The notes under the pieces were generated by a model. The model did not search any database and was not told the DNA's origin. It worked only from the letters and a program-made list of their open reading frames with translations. Shown piece after piece: positions 9,552 to 20,600 of a stretch of DNA of 60,054 nucleotides. The translations under genes and the position numbers were made by a program. Each line of letters opens with the position of its first letter. Position 1 is the first letter of the stretch. This stretch comes from an uncultured Saprospiraceae bacterium (lineage in GTDB: Bacteria > Bacteroidota > Bacteroidia > Chitinophagales > Saprospiraceae), in NCBI GenBank assembly GCA_937941765.1, contig CALDGQ010000032.1, positions 1 to 60,054 on the forward strand, in the 5' to 3' direction.

Positions 9552-10580
9552 CTATCTAAGAAAAAAACCATACTTAAAAGGATCTTCCGGATCAATCCAA
9601 AACTCATGTTGCCCCGTAACATATGCCATTCCTGAAACTTGCGGAATCACAGCATCATAAGATCCATACTTTTCTTCCCTGACAACGGAACCTGTGAAAA
9701 CACTTCCAACAATACTCTCAATTTGCATCGTCTCCCCTATTTTGATTTCATTGCGCTTATAATGAATTGCCATTCTTCCTGAGACTCCTGAACCAGTTGG
9801 ACATCGATCAACTTCTCCTTCAGCAAAAATGCAAACATTTCGACTATCCAATCCTTCAGTTATTGGACCACCAATAAAAATGGTCCCGTAAAGAAAACTC
9901 AAATCAGGTTCGAACGGATGCACAATGTTATTAGATGATTTTTGAACAGCGTGTTTGATATCCATTCCGACTTTTATAAGTTTCGAATAATTTTGTGGAG
10001 TCAACTCAATTCCCAATTCATCAGCATTGACGTATGCATAAAATGCTCCACCATATGCCAAGTCATAATTTACAACGCCATATTTTTCTATCTCGACTTT
10101 TTGATCTAGTGCCGCAACAAATGAAGGAACACAATGAAAACGAATAGATGTGATTACCTCATTTTCAAATCCAACAAACGCATATAAACGACCACATGGT
10201 GCATCAATTACAACCTTAGTTTCAGGTACTACTTTTTTGACCCATTCCATTTCAACCGCTAATTTTGCAATCGCAATAGTCGCATGACCACACATTGTAC
10301 TATAGCCTTCGTTATGCATAAACAAAATCCCAAAATCAGCTTCTGGAGAATTTGGCGGAACAATCAAACATCCATACATGTCTGCATGACCACGAGGTTC
10401 TAACATAATTGCTTTTCTCAAATGATCATGATTATCACGCAAATCGTTGCGAAAATCTAAAACCGAACTTCCTTTCAATTTTGGAAAACCAGCCATGATT
10501 ACTCGAAGCGGTTCCCCTCCAGTATGCATATCAATAGTTTTTATAACATGCCAACTACCAGATTTAGGGTATGTATTCAT
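9552..10580 (-). CDS. Proline racemase-fold enzyme, probable trans-3-hydroxy-L-proline dehydratase
   Basis: The 342-residue protein belongs to the proline racemase superfamily: MHTGGEPLRV near the N-terminus, MCGHATIA around residue 97, and DRCPTGSGVSGRMA around 262. True racemases and 4-hydroxyproline epimerases have Cys at both active sites. Here the first is Cys97 but the second is Thr262, the Cys/Thr pair that marks trans-3-hydroxy-L-proline dehydratase (EC 4.2.1.77), which forms pyrroline-2-carboxylate. No reductase for that product lies nearby. The dehydratase call rests on those two residues; racemase or epimerase activity would need Cys at 262. It converges on pepP with only 44 bases between stops. 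Confidence 0.8.
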   Translation of the reverse strand: MNTYPKSGSWHVIKTIDMHTGGEPLRVIMAGFPKLKGSSVLDFRNDLRDNHDHLRKAIMLEPRGHADMYGCLIVPPNSPEADFGILFMHNEGYSTMCGHATIAIAKLAVEMEWVKKVVPETKVVIDAPCGRLYAFVGFENEVITSIRFHCVPSFVAALDQKVEIEKYGVVNYDLAYGGAFYAYVNADELGIELTPQNYSKLIKVGMDIKHAVQKSSNNIVHPFEPDLSFLYGTIFIGGPITEGLDSRNVCIFAEGEVDRCPTGSGVSGRMAIHYKRNEIKIGETMQIESIVGSVFTGSVVREEKYGSYDAVIPQVSGMAYVTGQHEFWIDPEDPFKYGFFLR

Positions 10581-10857
10581 CTCGTTTCTATATGTTTCGT
10601 TTTGAAAAAGTTGTTATGTCAATCTAGACACACGTGTAATCTATTGATTGCTTGTAAGTTAATAGCCAATTCTTAAATATAAAAAATAACACAAATTGTC
10701 TTTCATCCTGCCCTTGAAAATCATGCTTTTCTGGAGATAAAGACGTACTTTTATACTCGAACTATTGCTCTCCTTAACCTTAGTTATTAACCCGTCCCCC
10801 GATTTAAAGTTTTTTGCACCCCGGTATAACCATTGCACACTTTTAAGAAATATTATC

Positions 10858-13800
10858 ATGTCAAATTACAAACTAATTTTGATGGCTTGTTTGTCCATCA
10901 TATCATTTGAAATTTTTGCTCAGTTATCAGTTGTTTCTGATCGTGTATCTAGTCGATATGAAACTGGTGAACAAGCAAGGTTCAATGTAACTTCTAACAC
11001 TTCTGGTTCTGCAACTTACAGAATCGGATATGATGCTATTTCACAACCAATTGAGACTGGTACCATCAATATCCAAAGTGGTGCAACTATTTCGATTCCA
11101 TATACAGCATCCGAGCCTGCTCACGTGATGTGTGAAGTTACTCAAAATGGAAATGTACAAAAAGCTGCTGCTAGCTTTTCTTGTTTTGACATTGATCCAA
11201 TTACCAATCCGCCTAATGATTTCAAATCTTTTTGGAATAGTCAAATCGCTGCTTCAAATGGAGTCCCATTAAATCCAACAGTAGTGCCGCATAGCAGTTC
11301 TGCAATGTCAACTACTTATAAACTATATTTCTCAAACATTGATGGTCGTGGCGTTTCTGGTTTTATTAGCATTCCTAATGGATCTGGTACGTATCCTTGT
11401 GTAGTCACAGTGCCACCTTATGGAAACGATCCTAACATTGTAGTTCCTGAAACAGCTTTTGCAGAATGGTCAAACGCTATTTCTGTTTCTATTTCAATTC
11501 ACAATACATATGATGTAACACAAACCGATCCCAATGCATATTTCCCAGATGAAATCGATAACCGAAATAATATTTATTATCGTTATGCAATCATGGCAGC
11601 AATTCGTGCAATTGACTATGTTGAAACACGTCCTGATTTCGATCAAACCAATGTTGCTGTTTACGGAGTGAGTCAGGGTGGTGGTTTAGCCATTTTACTT
11701 GCTGGGATAGATGACCGAATTAGTGTTTTGATGAACAGTAGTCCAACATTGTGTCAACATGATGGGCATCACGTTGAGAAAGCAAGTGGTTTTCCATATT
11801 ATGTCAATAGATCTCGTGGAGAAGTTGGAACCGCTGCACATGAAGATGCAACGGTCTATGCTAGTAGTTATTACGATGCAGTCCATTCAGCATCATTCTT
11901 TGATGGACATACACTGATGGGGGTTAGTTATTTAGACGAAATCGCTCCTGCCGGTTCGGTATTTCCAGCTTACAATAACATCAAAGGAGAACATAAAGTG
12001 ATGATTCATTCTTCGAGAGCTGCACATGACAACTCTCAAGAATTTTGGGAAGATAAATTTAAAATGCTAAGACTAGCGTGGCCAGAAGCAACTGCCAATC
12101 CTCCTTTCCAATTTGTTGATACTGGTTTGGGATATGTGATTGAAGCAGGAAACGATATCAACACTTCTAATAGCTCCGTCTCTTTAGCTGCTGTTGTTTC
12201 TACAGATAATGGAGTTAACAATACTTTTCCAGTAAAATGGGAAATGGTAAGTGGTCCAGGAAATGTTTCTTTTACAAATCAATTTGGTAGAAATACAAAT
12301 GCAAGTTTTAGTGCTGCTGGAACTTATGTTTTAAAGATTACTGCTGAAGACGCAACTAGTCTTGCTTTTAAAAATATACATTATTCAGTTGAAGACTTCA
12401 TAACCATAACTGCAGGTGGTGGTGGTACGACTCAACAAAATCAAACCATTAATTTCCCAGCAATTGCTGATAAGGTTACAACAGATAATCCTTTTAATAT
12501 TTCTGCAACAGCAACTTCTGGTCTTGATGTGACGCTAACCTTAATTTCTGGCCCAGCAACACTTAATGGAAACACGATTTCTTTAAATGGTCAAGTAGGA
12601 ACGGTAACTGTAAAAGCTGAACAAGCTGGAAATAGTGATTGGTTTGCAGCAAGCACTGTTTTTCAATCATTCAATGTAACTGCTCCTGACAATGGTGGTG
12701 GAGATTGTTCCAGTACTTCAAATATTGCGCTTAATAAAAGTGCAACTCAATCTTCAACTTCGCTAAGTGCAAGTGCCAGTCGTGCTATTGATGGAAATAC
12801 AAATGGAGATTTCTGGGGAGCTAATTCTGTTACTTACACCAACTGGGAATCCAATCCTTGGTTGCAAGTAGATTTAGGCTCAACTCACAATATTGAACAA
12901 TTAAAAGTTTGGAACAGAACTGATTGCTGTCAAAGTAACTTATCCAATTACCATATATTAATTTCTAACACTCCTTTTACTTCTAATAACTTAAACACAT
13001 CTATCAACCAAAATGGGGTGACGAATATAGTTCAAAATACAGCTGCTGGTACGCCCTCAACTTTACCAGCTAATGTTTCTGGACGATATGTCAGACTTCA
13101 ATTAGCAGGAACAGGAATTTTGGCTATCGCTGAATTAGAAATAATTGGTTGTACCGATGCACCAACAGGTTGCACAACAGTGGGGAATGCTTGTAATGAT
13201 GGTGATGCTTGTACTACTAATGATGTCATCAATGCGGATTGCAATTGTGAAGGAACTTTTGCCGATTCTGACAACGACGGTGTCTGTAATGCGAATGATA
13301 TCTGCCCTGGTGGTGATGATAATATTGATTCTGACAATGATGGTACACCTGACTTTTGTGACGGCTGTTCTACCACTGGTCAATCTTGTAACGATGGGAA
13401 TGCTTGCACTACGAATGATGTTATCAATGCGAATTGCAATTGCGTAGGAACTTTTGCCGATTCTGACAACGATGGGGTTTGTGATGCAAATGACATTTGC
13501 CCTGGTGGTGATGATAATGTCGATTCTGATAATGACGGTACACCTGATTTTTGTGACGGTTGCAACACTGTTGGACAAGCTTGTAATGACGGAAATGCTT
13601 GCACAATTAATGATGTTATTAATGCCGCTTGTAATTGTATTGGAACTTTTGCCGATTCAGATGGTGATGGCGTTTGTAATGCAAATGATATCTGCCCAGG
13701 TGGTGATGATAATGTTGATTCTGATAATGATGGTACACCTGATTTTTGTGATTCGCCTGATACGGGAGAATGTCCAACTTCATTAAGCGGATACACTTTT

Positions 13801-15621
13801 ATTGGCACTCATAATGGACACAATTATTTTAAATCAAATACTCAACAAACATTTCCAGTAGCACAAGCTGATGCAGCAGCCAATGGTGGATATGTAGTTA
13901 CTATAAATGATGCTGCCGAAAATGAATTTGTTAAAAGCAATATTTCTGACATCGTGTTTATAGGATTAAATGATGCAGGATCAGAAGGGAATTTGGTTTG
14001 GGCAAATGGAGATCCTCTAAATTATAACAATATAAATGTATGCGCTTTCTGCGCTCCTAATAATGCTGCAAATGATTATGTAGTAATGACTTTTTGGGAT
14101 GGACTTTGGAGTTTTTCTAATGAATGGTCTTCAAGAATTTACATCATCGAATTAGATTGTAATGGAGGAGGCGAAGGTTGCACAACGATTGGTCAATCTT
14201 GCAATGATGGAGATGATTGTACTTCTGGAGATGTTTATGATGCCAATTGTAATTGCAGTGGAACTTATCAAGACAGTGACTCAGATGGAATTTGCAATAG
14301 TGAAGATATTTGTGAAGGATTCAATGACAATGTAGACACAGATAATGATGGAACACCTGATGGTTGCGATCCTACACCAAACGGAAATGGTGGAAGCAAT
14401 GGGGACTGCACTAGTACAACAAATCTGGCAGTCAACAAACCTGCTTCACAGTCCGGAACTCAATTAGGTTCAGTTGCAAGCAGAGCCAACGATGGAAATA
14501 CAGATGGAAATTATTGGGGTTCTAATTCTGTTTCAAATACAGATTGGGTAAACAATGCATGGTGGGAAGTAGATCTTGGAGCTGTTTACAATATTGAAGA
14601 AATTAATCTTTGGAATCGTACAGATTGTTGCCAATCGACTTTTGCCAATTATCACGTATTCATTTCCAACACACCATTTACATCAACTGATTTAAACACA
14701 ACAATTAACCAAAATGGAGTTACTAATCTTTTCCAATCCGGAATTGCTGGAACTCCTTCCAATATTCCAAATACTGGAACTGGTCGTTATGTTAGAGTTC
14801 AATTGGCAGGTCAAGGTGCTTTGGTGATGGCTGAAGTTGAAATACTTGGTTGCTCAGGAGCTACATTGCCTAATACTTCCAATTACTGTGGTTCTAATGG
14901 AAACAGTACTGCATACGAATATATCGAACGATTCAATATCGGAAACATCGACAATACTTCCGGAAGTAATAATGGTTATAAAGATTTTACAAATCAATCT
15001 GCAAGTTTACCAACTGGTGGTTACTTCACTTTCAACATGACACCTGGATTTACTGGAAACGCTTCAAATGTTTGGTGGACGATTTGGATTGACCTAAATG
15101 GCGATGGAGATTTTTATGATTCAAATGAAGAAATATTTAAAGCAGTAAGCTCTAGTCAAAGAAGTGGTACGGCACTAATTCCTAACAGCGCTACTACAGG
15201 AAATACAAGAATGCGTATTGCAATGAGTGCAAATGGATATGTCGGTCCTTGTCAAGTATTCCCTTACGGAGAAGTGGAAGATTATAATATCAATATTTAT
15301 CCAAATAACGCACCATTCATTTCTGATGAATTGGATAGTGATCTAAACGATAAGATTGTTTTAATGCCAAATCCTGTTGAAGATTTATTGGTAGTAGAGT
15401 TGTTTGATGATTACTTAGAATTTGAAAAAATGACGGTACAAGTCCATAATGCTCAAGGTCTATTGATGTCTGAAATGGACTATTCAGAACTTCCATATGG
15501 CACCCAATTTTTAATCGAAACCAATGATTTTAAAGCTGGTTATTATTTATTAACCATTCAAAGAGACACAATTAGAACTGTAAATAGAACTGTAAAACCG
15601 TTTATAAAAATGAGGAACTAA
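10858..15621 (+). CDS. Secreted multidomain CE7-type esterase with T9SS sorting domain (paralogue 1)
   Basis: The ATG at 10858 is preferred over an in-frame one at 10765 because it directly precedes a signal peptide (cleavage after IFAQ, about residue 22); the protein is then 1587 residues. In order: an N-terminal beta-sandwich (23-112); an acetylxylan-esterase/cephalosporin-deacetylase (CE7) alpha/beta hydrolase (115-415) with GVSQGG (Ser272), Asp360 in YLDE and His390; a PKD-like domain (430-520); an Ig-like domain (525-612); F5/8 type C (617-764); three Cys/Asp-rich TSP3-like units (772-966); a C-type lectin domain (971-1101); a further TSP3 unit; a second F5/8 type C (1183-1332); a GEVED domain (1343-1481); and a T9SS type A tail (1499-1587). 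It should be exported and attached at or released from the surface, deacetylating a polysaccharide. The substrate is not determined. Confidence 0.85.
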   Translation: MSNYKLILMACLSIISFEIFAQLSVVSDRVSSRYETGEQARFNVTSNTSGSATYRIGYDAISQPIETGTINIQSGATISIPYTASEPAHVMCEVTQNGNVQKAAASFSCFDIDPITNPPNDFKSFWNSQIAASNGVPLNPTVVPHSSSAMSTTYKLYFSNIDGRGVSGFISIPNGSGTYPCVVTVPPYGNDPNIVVPETAFAEWSNAISVSISIHNTYDVTQTDPNAYFPDEIDNRNNIYYRYAIMAAIRAIDYVETRPDFDQTNVAVYGVSQGGGLAILLAGIDDRISVLMNSSPTLCQHDGHHVEKASGFPYYVNRSRGEVGTAAHEDATVYASSYYDAVHSASFFDGHTLMGVSYLDEIAPAGSVFPAYNNIKGEHKVMIHSSRAAHDNSQEFWEDKFKMLRLAWPEATANPPFQFVDTGLGYVIEAGNDINTSNSSVSLAAVVSTDNGVNNTFPVKWEMVSGPGNVSFTNQFGRNTNASFSAAGTYVLKITAEDATSLAFKNIHYSVEDFITITAGGGGTTQQNQTINFPAIADKVTTDNPFNISATATSGLDVTLTLISGPATLNGNTISLNGQVGTVTVKAEQAGNSDWFAASTVFQSFNVTAPDNGGGDCSSTSNIALNKSATQSSTSLSASASRAIDGNTNGDFWGANSVTYTNWESNPWLQVDLGSTHNIEQLKVWNRTDCCQSNLSNYHILISNTPFTSNNLNTSINQNGVTNIVQNTAAGTPSTLPANVSGRYVRLQLAGTGILAIAELEIIGCTDAPTGCTTVGNACNDGDACTTNDVINADCNCEGTFADSDNDGVCNANDICPGGDDNIDSDNDGTPDFCDGCSTTGQSCNDGNACTTNDVINANCNCVGTFADSDNDGVCDANDICPGGDDNVDSDNDGTPDFCDGCNTVGQACNDGNACTINDVINAACNCIGTFADSDGDGVCNANDICPGGDDNVDSDNDGTPDFCDSPDTGECPTSLSGYTFIGTHNGHNYFKSNTQQTFPVAQADAAANGGYVVTINDAAENEFVKSNISDIVFIGLNDAGSEGNLVWANGDPLNYNNINVCAFCAPNNAANDYVVMTFWDGLWSFSNEWSSRIYIIELDCNGGGEGCTTIGQSCNDGDDCTSGDVYDANCNCSGTYQDSDSDGICNSEDICEGFNDNVDTDNDGTPDGCDPTPNGNGGSNGDCTSTTNLAVNKPASQSGTQLGSVASRANDGNTDGNYWGSNSVSNTDWVNNAWWEVDLGAVYNIEEINLWNRTDCCQSTFANYHVFISNTPFTSTDLNTTINQNGVTNLFQSGIAGTPSNIPNTGTGRYVRVQLAGQGALVMAEVEILGCSGATLPNTSNYCGSNGNSTAYEYIERFNIGNIDNTSGSNNGYKDFTNQSASLPTGGYFTFNMTPGFTGNASNVWWTIWIDLNGDGDFYDSNEEIFKAVSSSQRSGTALIPNSATTGNTRMRIAMSANGYVGPCQVFPYGEVEDYNINIYPNNAPFISDELDSDLNDKIVLMPNPVEDLLVVELFDDYLEFEKMTVQVHNAQGLLMSEMDYSELPYGTQFLIETNDFKAGYYLLTIQRDTIRTVNRTVKPFIKMRN
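13171..13755 (+). repeat. Three tandem 195-bp TSP3-like coding repeats
   Basis: Units begin at 13171, 13366 and 13561, each 195 bases. Each encodes a Cys-rich NDG.ACT.NDVI segment and then the calcium-binding-type DSDNDGVC.ANDICPGGDDN.DSDNDGTPDFC. A diverged fourth unit begins at 14179 after the lectin domain. The near identity in DNA suggests recent expansion or gene conversion. Confidence 0.9.
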
Positions 15622-15677
15622 ATTTGTAATAATACATACATTTAGTACTAAGTTTTCAGAAATAAAAGTTTTTTATC

Positions 15678-17522
15678 GTGAAGAAATTATTGTCCGTAAT
15701 TTTTTGTTTGTCTTTATTTATGGAATTGTTTGCACAAGTTTCTGTGCGAACAGATCGGTCAACTTCCAGATATGAAATTGGAGAACAAGTTTCATTTCTT
15801 GTTAGTTCTACAACTGCTGGAAGTGCGACGTACATCATTCGTTATGATGAAAATTCTACGCCAATTCAAACTGGAACCATTGCTGTACAACCCGGACTAG
15901 AAGTTCCTATAAATTATACTTCGAATGAAAATAACCACGTGGTCTGTGTCGTGAATTTAGCCGGACAAATTGGAAAAGCTGGCGCAGCGATTGGTTGTTT
16001 TGATATGGAACCATTGGAAGAAAAACCGGCGGACTTTAAAGATTTTTGGAACGCTCAAATTAGTACTGCTAACGCGATTCCCTTAGACCCAATAGTTACT
16101 CCTTATAATTCTACCCAACACTCTACTTCCTATAAACTAAGCCTCGCAAATGTAGACGGAAAACGGGTGTATGGATATGTAAGTGTACCAGTTGGTGAAG
16201 GACCGTTTCCTGCAATTATTACTTTTCCTCCTTTCGGAACAGACCCAAGTATTGTTGTTCCCGAAAATGTTTTTTCAGAATGGTCAAATTGTATTTCAAT
16301 TTCTTTATCCATTCATAATATCGATGCTGAGCAAGTAGATCCTAACGCTTACTTAGGTGAAGTAATAACTGACCGCGATCAAATATATTTCAAAGCTGGA
16401 ATTATGGGCGCTGTTCGAGCTATCGATTATTTGCAAACTAGATCAGATTTTGACCAAACTAATATTGCCTCATATGGTGTAAGCCAAGGTGGTGGTTTAG
16501 CAATGTTATTCGCAGGAATTGATGAACGTGTTGATGTACTCATGACTACCAATCCTTCCTTATGCGAACATGTTGGATTACATTATGACCGTGCAAGTGG
16601 TTTCCCTTTCTACGTCAACAAATCTAGAGGCGAAGATGGATCAGCAACCCATGAAGAACAAACTATTACAGCAACTAAATATTATGATGCCGTTCATGCT
16701 TCATCCTTTTTTGAAGGACCTACTTTGATGAGCATCTCTTATTTAGATGGGATTGCTCCAGGTGGTGCTTCATTTACTGCTTTCAATCAATTAAGAAAGA
16801 ATTTTAAAATTATGATCCACGCTCCAAGACTGGCGCATACAAATGCTAATGCATTTTGGGAAGATAAATTTAAAATGCTTAACAATATATGGCCGGACGC
16901 AACCGCTAACCAACCTTTTCCATGGGCAGAAGCTAATACTGGACATTTTATTGATGCTGGTGTTGACAAAAGTGTCACGGGAATGAACTCCTCACTTTCT
17001 GGTGTTGTCGTTAAAGATGGTGTTACCGTAAATAATTGGCCCGTAAAATGGGAGAAAATTGAAGGTCCTGGAAATGTTTCTTTCTCTAACGCTTCAAGCT
17101 TTTCAACAGATATTACTTTTGAAGAGAACGGAACCTACTTACTCAAATTTTCTTCTGATGACAATGTAACATATGCCGATGAGGATATTTATTACACACT
17201 TGAAGATTATATAAAAGTTGAAGTCTCAGGAATTGCTTCGTCAATTGAGGACCTACCATCTCCATTTGCAACCATCATTGTATCGCCCAATCCAGTCCAA
17301 GATGAACTCAATATTGAAGTATTAAATGATACAGATTTTGGCAATTCAACGCTGAAGATTTTCAATCAATTAGGTCAATTAGTGCTTTCAAAACAGTTTG
17401 ATTTGACTCATAATAATCAAAAAATGTCCGTCAACACCGCTTCTCTATCAAATGGTATTTATTTCATAAACATTGAAAAAAACGGAAAAAACATTACAAG
17501 TAGCTTTATAGTAGCTGATTAA
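15678..17522 (+). CDS. Secreted CE7-type esterase with T9SS sorting domain, compact form (paralogue 2)
   Basis: The 614-residue protein starts with GTG, immediately followed by a lysine-containing signal peptide (MKKLL...ELFAQ, 20 residues), so the start is well supported. It keeps the N-terminal beta-sandwich, the CE7 domain (about 110-415; Ser269 in GVSQGG, Asp357 in YLDG, His387), the PKD-like domain (425-520) and the T9SS type A sorting tail (525-614). It lacks the Ig, F5/8, TSP3 and GEVED modules. It lies 56 bases after paralogue 1 with no visible terminator between, so the two may be co-transcribed. This is the minimal member and shows that the catalytic block plus PKD-like domain is the conserved core. 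Confidence 0.85.
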   Translation: MKKLLSVIFCLSLFMELFAQVSVRTDRSTSRYEIGEQVSFLVSSTTAGSATYIIRYDENSTPIQTGTIAVQPGLEVPINYTSNENNHVVCVVNLAGQIGKAGAAIGCFDMEPLEEKPADFKDFWNAQISTANAIPLDPIVTPYNSTQHSTSYKLSLANVDGKRVYGYVSVPVGEGPFPAIITFPPFGTDPSIVVPENVFSEWSNCISISLSIHNIDAEQVDPNAYLGEVITDRDQIYFKAGIMGAVRAIDYLQTRSDFDQTNIASYGVSQGGGLAMLFAGIDERVDVLMTTNPSLCEHVGLHYDRASGFPFYVNKSRGEDGSATHEEQTITATKYYDAVHASSFFEGPTLMSISYLDGIAPGGASFTAFNQLRKNFKIMIHAPRLAHTNANAFWEDKFKMLNNIWPDATANQPFPWAEANTGHFIDAGVDKSVTGMNSSLSGVVVKDGVTVNNWPVKWEKIEGPGNVSFSNASSFSTDITFEENGTYLLKFSSDDNVTYADEDIYYTLEDYIKVEVSGIASSIEDLPSPFATIIVSPNPVQDELNIEVLNDTDFGNSTLKIFNQLGQLVLSKQFDLTHNNQKMSVNTASLSNGIYFINIEKNGKNITSSFIVAD

Positions 17523-17594
17523 ATATAGATTTAAAATATAATATAATGTTTATAAGTGTTCTGAGCTTTCCTTTCGTTTATCTATGAAATCACG

Positions 17595-17602
17595 TATCTT
17601 TA
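17595..17602 (+). promoter_or_regulatory. Candidate -7 promoter element for paralogue 3
   Basis: TATCTTTA matches the Bacteroidota -7 box TAnnTTTG at all but the last base and lies 94 bases before the start codon of the next gene. No clear TTTG is present at the expected -33 distance, so support is moderate. Confidence 0.4.
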
Positions 17603-17695
17603 GGGCTCCCAATAACCTCACCCGAATTAATCCAACTAAACCAAAGTTTTTCGCCCAATAACTCATTAGATTTTTTTAAAACAAAAAACTAAGCT

Positions 17696-20600
17696 ATGAC
17701 TAGCCGCGTCATCTTAATAATACTTTCATTAGTATTTAATTTATCTGTATTTGCACAAGTGTCGATTTCAACTAACAAACAAAGTTGTCGTTTTGAAGTT
17801 GGAGAGCAAATTAATTTTTTAGTTACTTCCAATCAGTCTGGAAATGCAACTTATACTTTGCAATATGATAAATACAATCCAATACAAACTGGAACTGTTT
17901 ATTTGCAAGCAGGTGTAGCAAAAACGATTAGCTATACGGCAAACGAACCAACCGTTATCAATTGTTTAGTGAATCACAATGGCAATGTTGGTGTTTCTTC
18001 AGCAGCAGTATCTCCTTTTCAGATTCAAATGATTGAAGATGAACCACAAGATTTTGATGCATTTTGGGCAGGTAAAAAAGCTGAACTTGCTGCAGTTCCA
18101 ATTGATCCGCAGCTTAATTATCATAGCAATACTGCTTATTCAACTACCTATAGAATCAATCTAGGACAAATTGATAATCGTAGAATTTATGGTTACATAA
18201 CAATTCCTAACGGTGGAGGTTATTATCCTGCTGTTATAACATTACCTCCTTATGGAACTGGAACCGGTCTGACAGTTGTAGAGCCAACTTTTGCAGAACA
18301 GTCGAATACTATTTCGATGTCGATTTCTATTCATAATGTTGAACCAAATCAAATTGACAACAATGCTTATACACCAAATTATTTTTTAGATAAAGATCAA
18401 AATTATTATAGATATGGTGTATTAGCAGGTATTCGAGCGATCGATTATTTATATACTCGTAGTGATGTTGATCAATCCAAAATCGGATTATTTGGAAACA
18501 GCCAAGGTGGTGGTTTATCCATGTTAGTAGCTGGTATTGATAATCGAGTAAAAGTTTGCATGTTAACTATTTCAGCTTTTTGTATGCACGAAGGATACAA
18601 ATATGGAAGAGGTTCTGGATTTCCTTACTTCTTACAAGCCGCTACTGGACCTCCCTATCCGCAAGAAGAAACTTTGCAAAACGTAAAGTACTATGATGCT
18701 GTTTATGCTGCTGCTAGATTCAAAGGTCCTGTTTTGATGAGTGTAAGTTATTTGGATGATACTACAGCTCCTGTATCAAATTTTGCAGCCTGGAATCAAT
18801 TCACTGGAAGTAATAAAGTGATGATTCATTCTACAAGATTGGGCCACGTTAGTCCTAGTAGAATGTGGGAAGACAGATTCAAATTATTAAGACGTGTTTG
18901 GCCCAATGCAACTGCCAACCCGCTTTGGCCATATGGAGATACAACTTCAAAAGGTCATTGGGTAAATGCAGGAAGCAACATAAATGGTCAAGCAAATGCA
19001 CCTATCAATCTAAATGGAACTGTTGAGTTTAATGAAGGTACCAACTATAGCTGGCCTGTTAGCTGGGAAAAAGTAAGTGGTCCGGGAAATGTCAATTTTT
19101 CAAATGCTAACAATAGAAGCACTTCTGCTACTTTTTCTTCTAACGGAACTTATGTTTTAAGATTCAGATCAGAAGATCAACAAACATACGCTGGAGAAAA
19201 CAATTTCATTACAATGGAAGATTTTGTTCAGGTAACTATTGGCGGAAGTGGTAGCAATCAACAAAATCAAACGATTTCATTTAATTCAATCCCTGATAAA
19301 TTAACTACAGATAACGCTTTTAATATTTCTGCAACTGCAAGTTCTGGACTTCCAGTTTCATTTTCAATAGCTTCAGGTCCTGCAACTATTTCGGGTAACA
19401 CGATTACTTTGACAGGACAAGAAGGAACCGTAATTGTAAGAGCTAATCAAATCGGAAATATAAACTACTACCCTGCCGCTCAACAGACACAATCTTTTCT
19501 AGTGACTGCTCCTGATACAGGAGGTGGAGGTGGAGGTGGAACTTGCACTAGTACAACATTACTTTCGCAAAATAAACCTGCGAATCAATCAAGTACATTC
19601 TCTACAAGCGGTGTCAGCGGTGATGCTTACAAGGCAGTTGATGGAAATACAAATGGTAATTTCTGGGGCGGCTCTGTAGCTGCGTGTACAAATAGTTATC
19701 AACCTTATTGGCAAGTTGATCTTGGCACCTCTTATAACATTGAACAAATAAAAATCTGGAATAGAACAGAAGGAAATGATAGACTTAATGATTTTTATGT
19801 CATGATCTCTGACAATCCTTTTTCTAACAATCTAAACACTGCGATTAATAGTTCTTCTTGGAGTCAATTTACAAGTGGTCAAGCAGGAACACCTTCTAAT
19901 TTTAATTTAAATAGTTCTGGTAGATATGTACGAATACAAGCAAATGGAAATTCATATCTAACAATCGCAGAAGTTCAAGTCTATGGTTGTAATGGAGATG
20001 GTGGTGATAACAATAATTGCCAAGATTCTGATAATGATGGAACTTGCGATGAAGATGATTGCTTTATTTGGAATCCTAACTTGCCTGCAACACCGGGAAC
20101 ACCTTGTGATGATTACGACCCACATAACTTTAATGATGTTTATCTCGCAGATGGATGTACTTGTAAAGGTTCTGGATCTAGTCTAGGTGGTGGTGGAAAT
20201 CCAGTAGCATCCTGTTCCTCTAATGGGAACAGTACTTCCTATGAATACATTGAGAAAGTCAAAATCGGATCAATCAATAATCTTTCTGGCAATAATTATG
20301 GATACAAAAATTACGAATACCTTACGACCAGCGCCGCTCCAGGAGAAGCATTACTATTGAATCTTATTCCTGGATTTACAGGAAGTACACAAACATTATA
20401 TTGGCGCGTTTGGATAGATTTCAATAATGATGGAGACTTTTGGGATTATGGAGAATACTTTTATCAAGAATCTTCAAACACCTCATTATTTGATTATGTA
20501 ACTATTCCAAACAATGTAACTGCAGAAAGTATAAAACTTAGAGTAGCAATGAAAGCCGGATCATGGCCAGAACCTTGTGAAAGTTTTGCTTATGGAGAAG

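Noticed and set aside
10765..10857. N-terminal extension of the first esterase gene
   Set aside because: The 31 added residues precede a complete signal peptide, so the start at 10858 is more likely.
10659..10859. 66-codon minus-strand ORF upstream of the first esterase gene
   Set aside because: It overlaps the expected promoter and leader of that gene; composition is basic and random-like, with no recognisable motif.
13171..13755. Regular repeats considered as a CRISPR array
   Set aside because: The period is 195 bases, the whole unit is repeated and the reading frame is open throughout; they are coding repeats.
13135..13808. Several overlapping long ORFs on both strands within the TSP3 repeats, up to 147 codons
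   Set aside because: They are shadows of the low-complexity Asp/Asn/Cys repeats in the main frame: their translations are rich in Ile/Val/Thr or Ser/Pro repeats at the same period and lack gene-like context.
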